From Gammaproteobacteria bacterium (GTDB taxonomy: Bacteria; Pseudomonadota; Gammaproteobacteria; Burkholderiales; Burkholderiaceae_E), in contig JAUIAI010000115.1 in assembly GCA_030425615.1 (NCBI GenBank), forward strand, positions 1 through 7,366: DNA of 7,366 bases. Direction: 5' to 3'. Under the pieces are notes generated by a model, which was not told the DNA's origin, ran no database searches, and saw only the letters and a program-made list of their open reading frames with translations. Below are positions 7,314-7,366 of the stretch, piece by piece. Position 1 is the stretch's first letter, and each line of letters opens with the position of its first letter. Made by a program: the position numbers and the translations under genes.

Positions 7314-7344
7314 CGGGGTGCGGCAAGTGACCCGCCGCACCCCG
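7314..7344 (+). terminator. Terminator-like hairpin after the dehydrogenase gene
   Basis: A perfect 11-bp GC-rich stem, CGGGGTGCGGC (7314-7324) / GCCGCACCCCG (7334-7344), with a 9-nt loop, starts 9 nt after the stop codon. No T-run follows, so it may terminate poorly on its own or mainly protect the mRNA 3' end. Its placement argues that the operon ends here. Confidence 0.6.
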
Positions 7345-7366
7345 ACCATCCTCCGTCTCACGAACT

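Overview
This is a high-GC chromosomal window (GC-rich third codon positions, densely packed genes) that looks like a Pseudomonadota (proteobacterial) genome. The CorA C-terminus is close to the gammaproteobacterial form, while the gamma-glutamyltransferase-family protein resembles forms I associate with rhizobia-like genomes, so I do not assign a class. I see no insertion sequence, phage gene, CRISPR array, tRNA or rRNA.

Layout, left to right. (1) A TetR-type repressor gene on the minus strand runs off the left edge. A 20-bp imperfect palindrome in an AT-rich patch just upstream of its start is its likely operator. (2) A small stand-alone GIY-YIG-like protein is on the same strand. Divergent from it are a GNAT acetyltransferase and a CorA magnesium/divalent-cation channel on the plus strand. 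(3) Convergent to corA is a minus-strand pair: a 10-helix DMT/EamA exporter-type permease followed by a cytoplasmic gamma-glutamyltransferase-family Ntn-hydrolase. The hydrolase keeps the autocatalytic Thr but has lost several residues that bind the gamma-glutamyl group in E. coli GGT. (4) After a 283-bp divergent intergenic region comes a plus-strand pair: a thiolase and an SDR of the type II 3-hydroxyacyl-CoA dehydrogenase (HSD17B10-like) class. Together these catalyse consecutive last steps of beta-oxidation or of branched-chain acyl-CoA (isoleucine) degradation. A strong GC-rich hairpin closes this pair at the right edge.

The pairs that make functional sense are thiolase + dehydrogenase (NAD+-linked oxidation, then thiolysis, of acyl-CoAs) and, more tentatively, permease + Ntn-hydrolase (movement and hydrolysis of an amide-type metabolite). 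The rest looks like ordinary housekeeping and accessory content. I found no convincing undescribed multi-gene system. The points most worth a second look are the altered substrate pocket of the GGT-family enzyme, the TetR operator with an apparently leaderless promoter, the long spacer in the GIY-YIG core, and the insertion and pocket changes in the thiolase.
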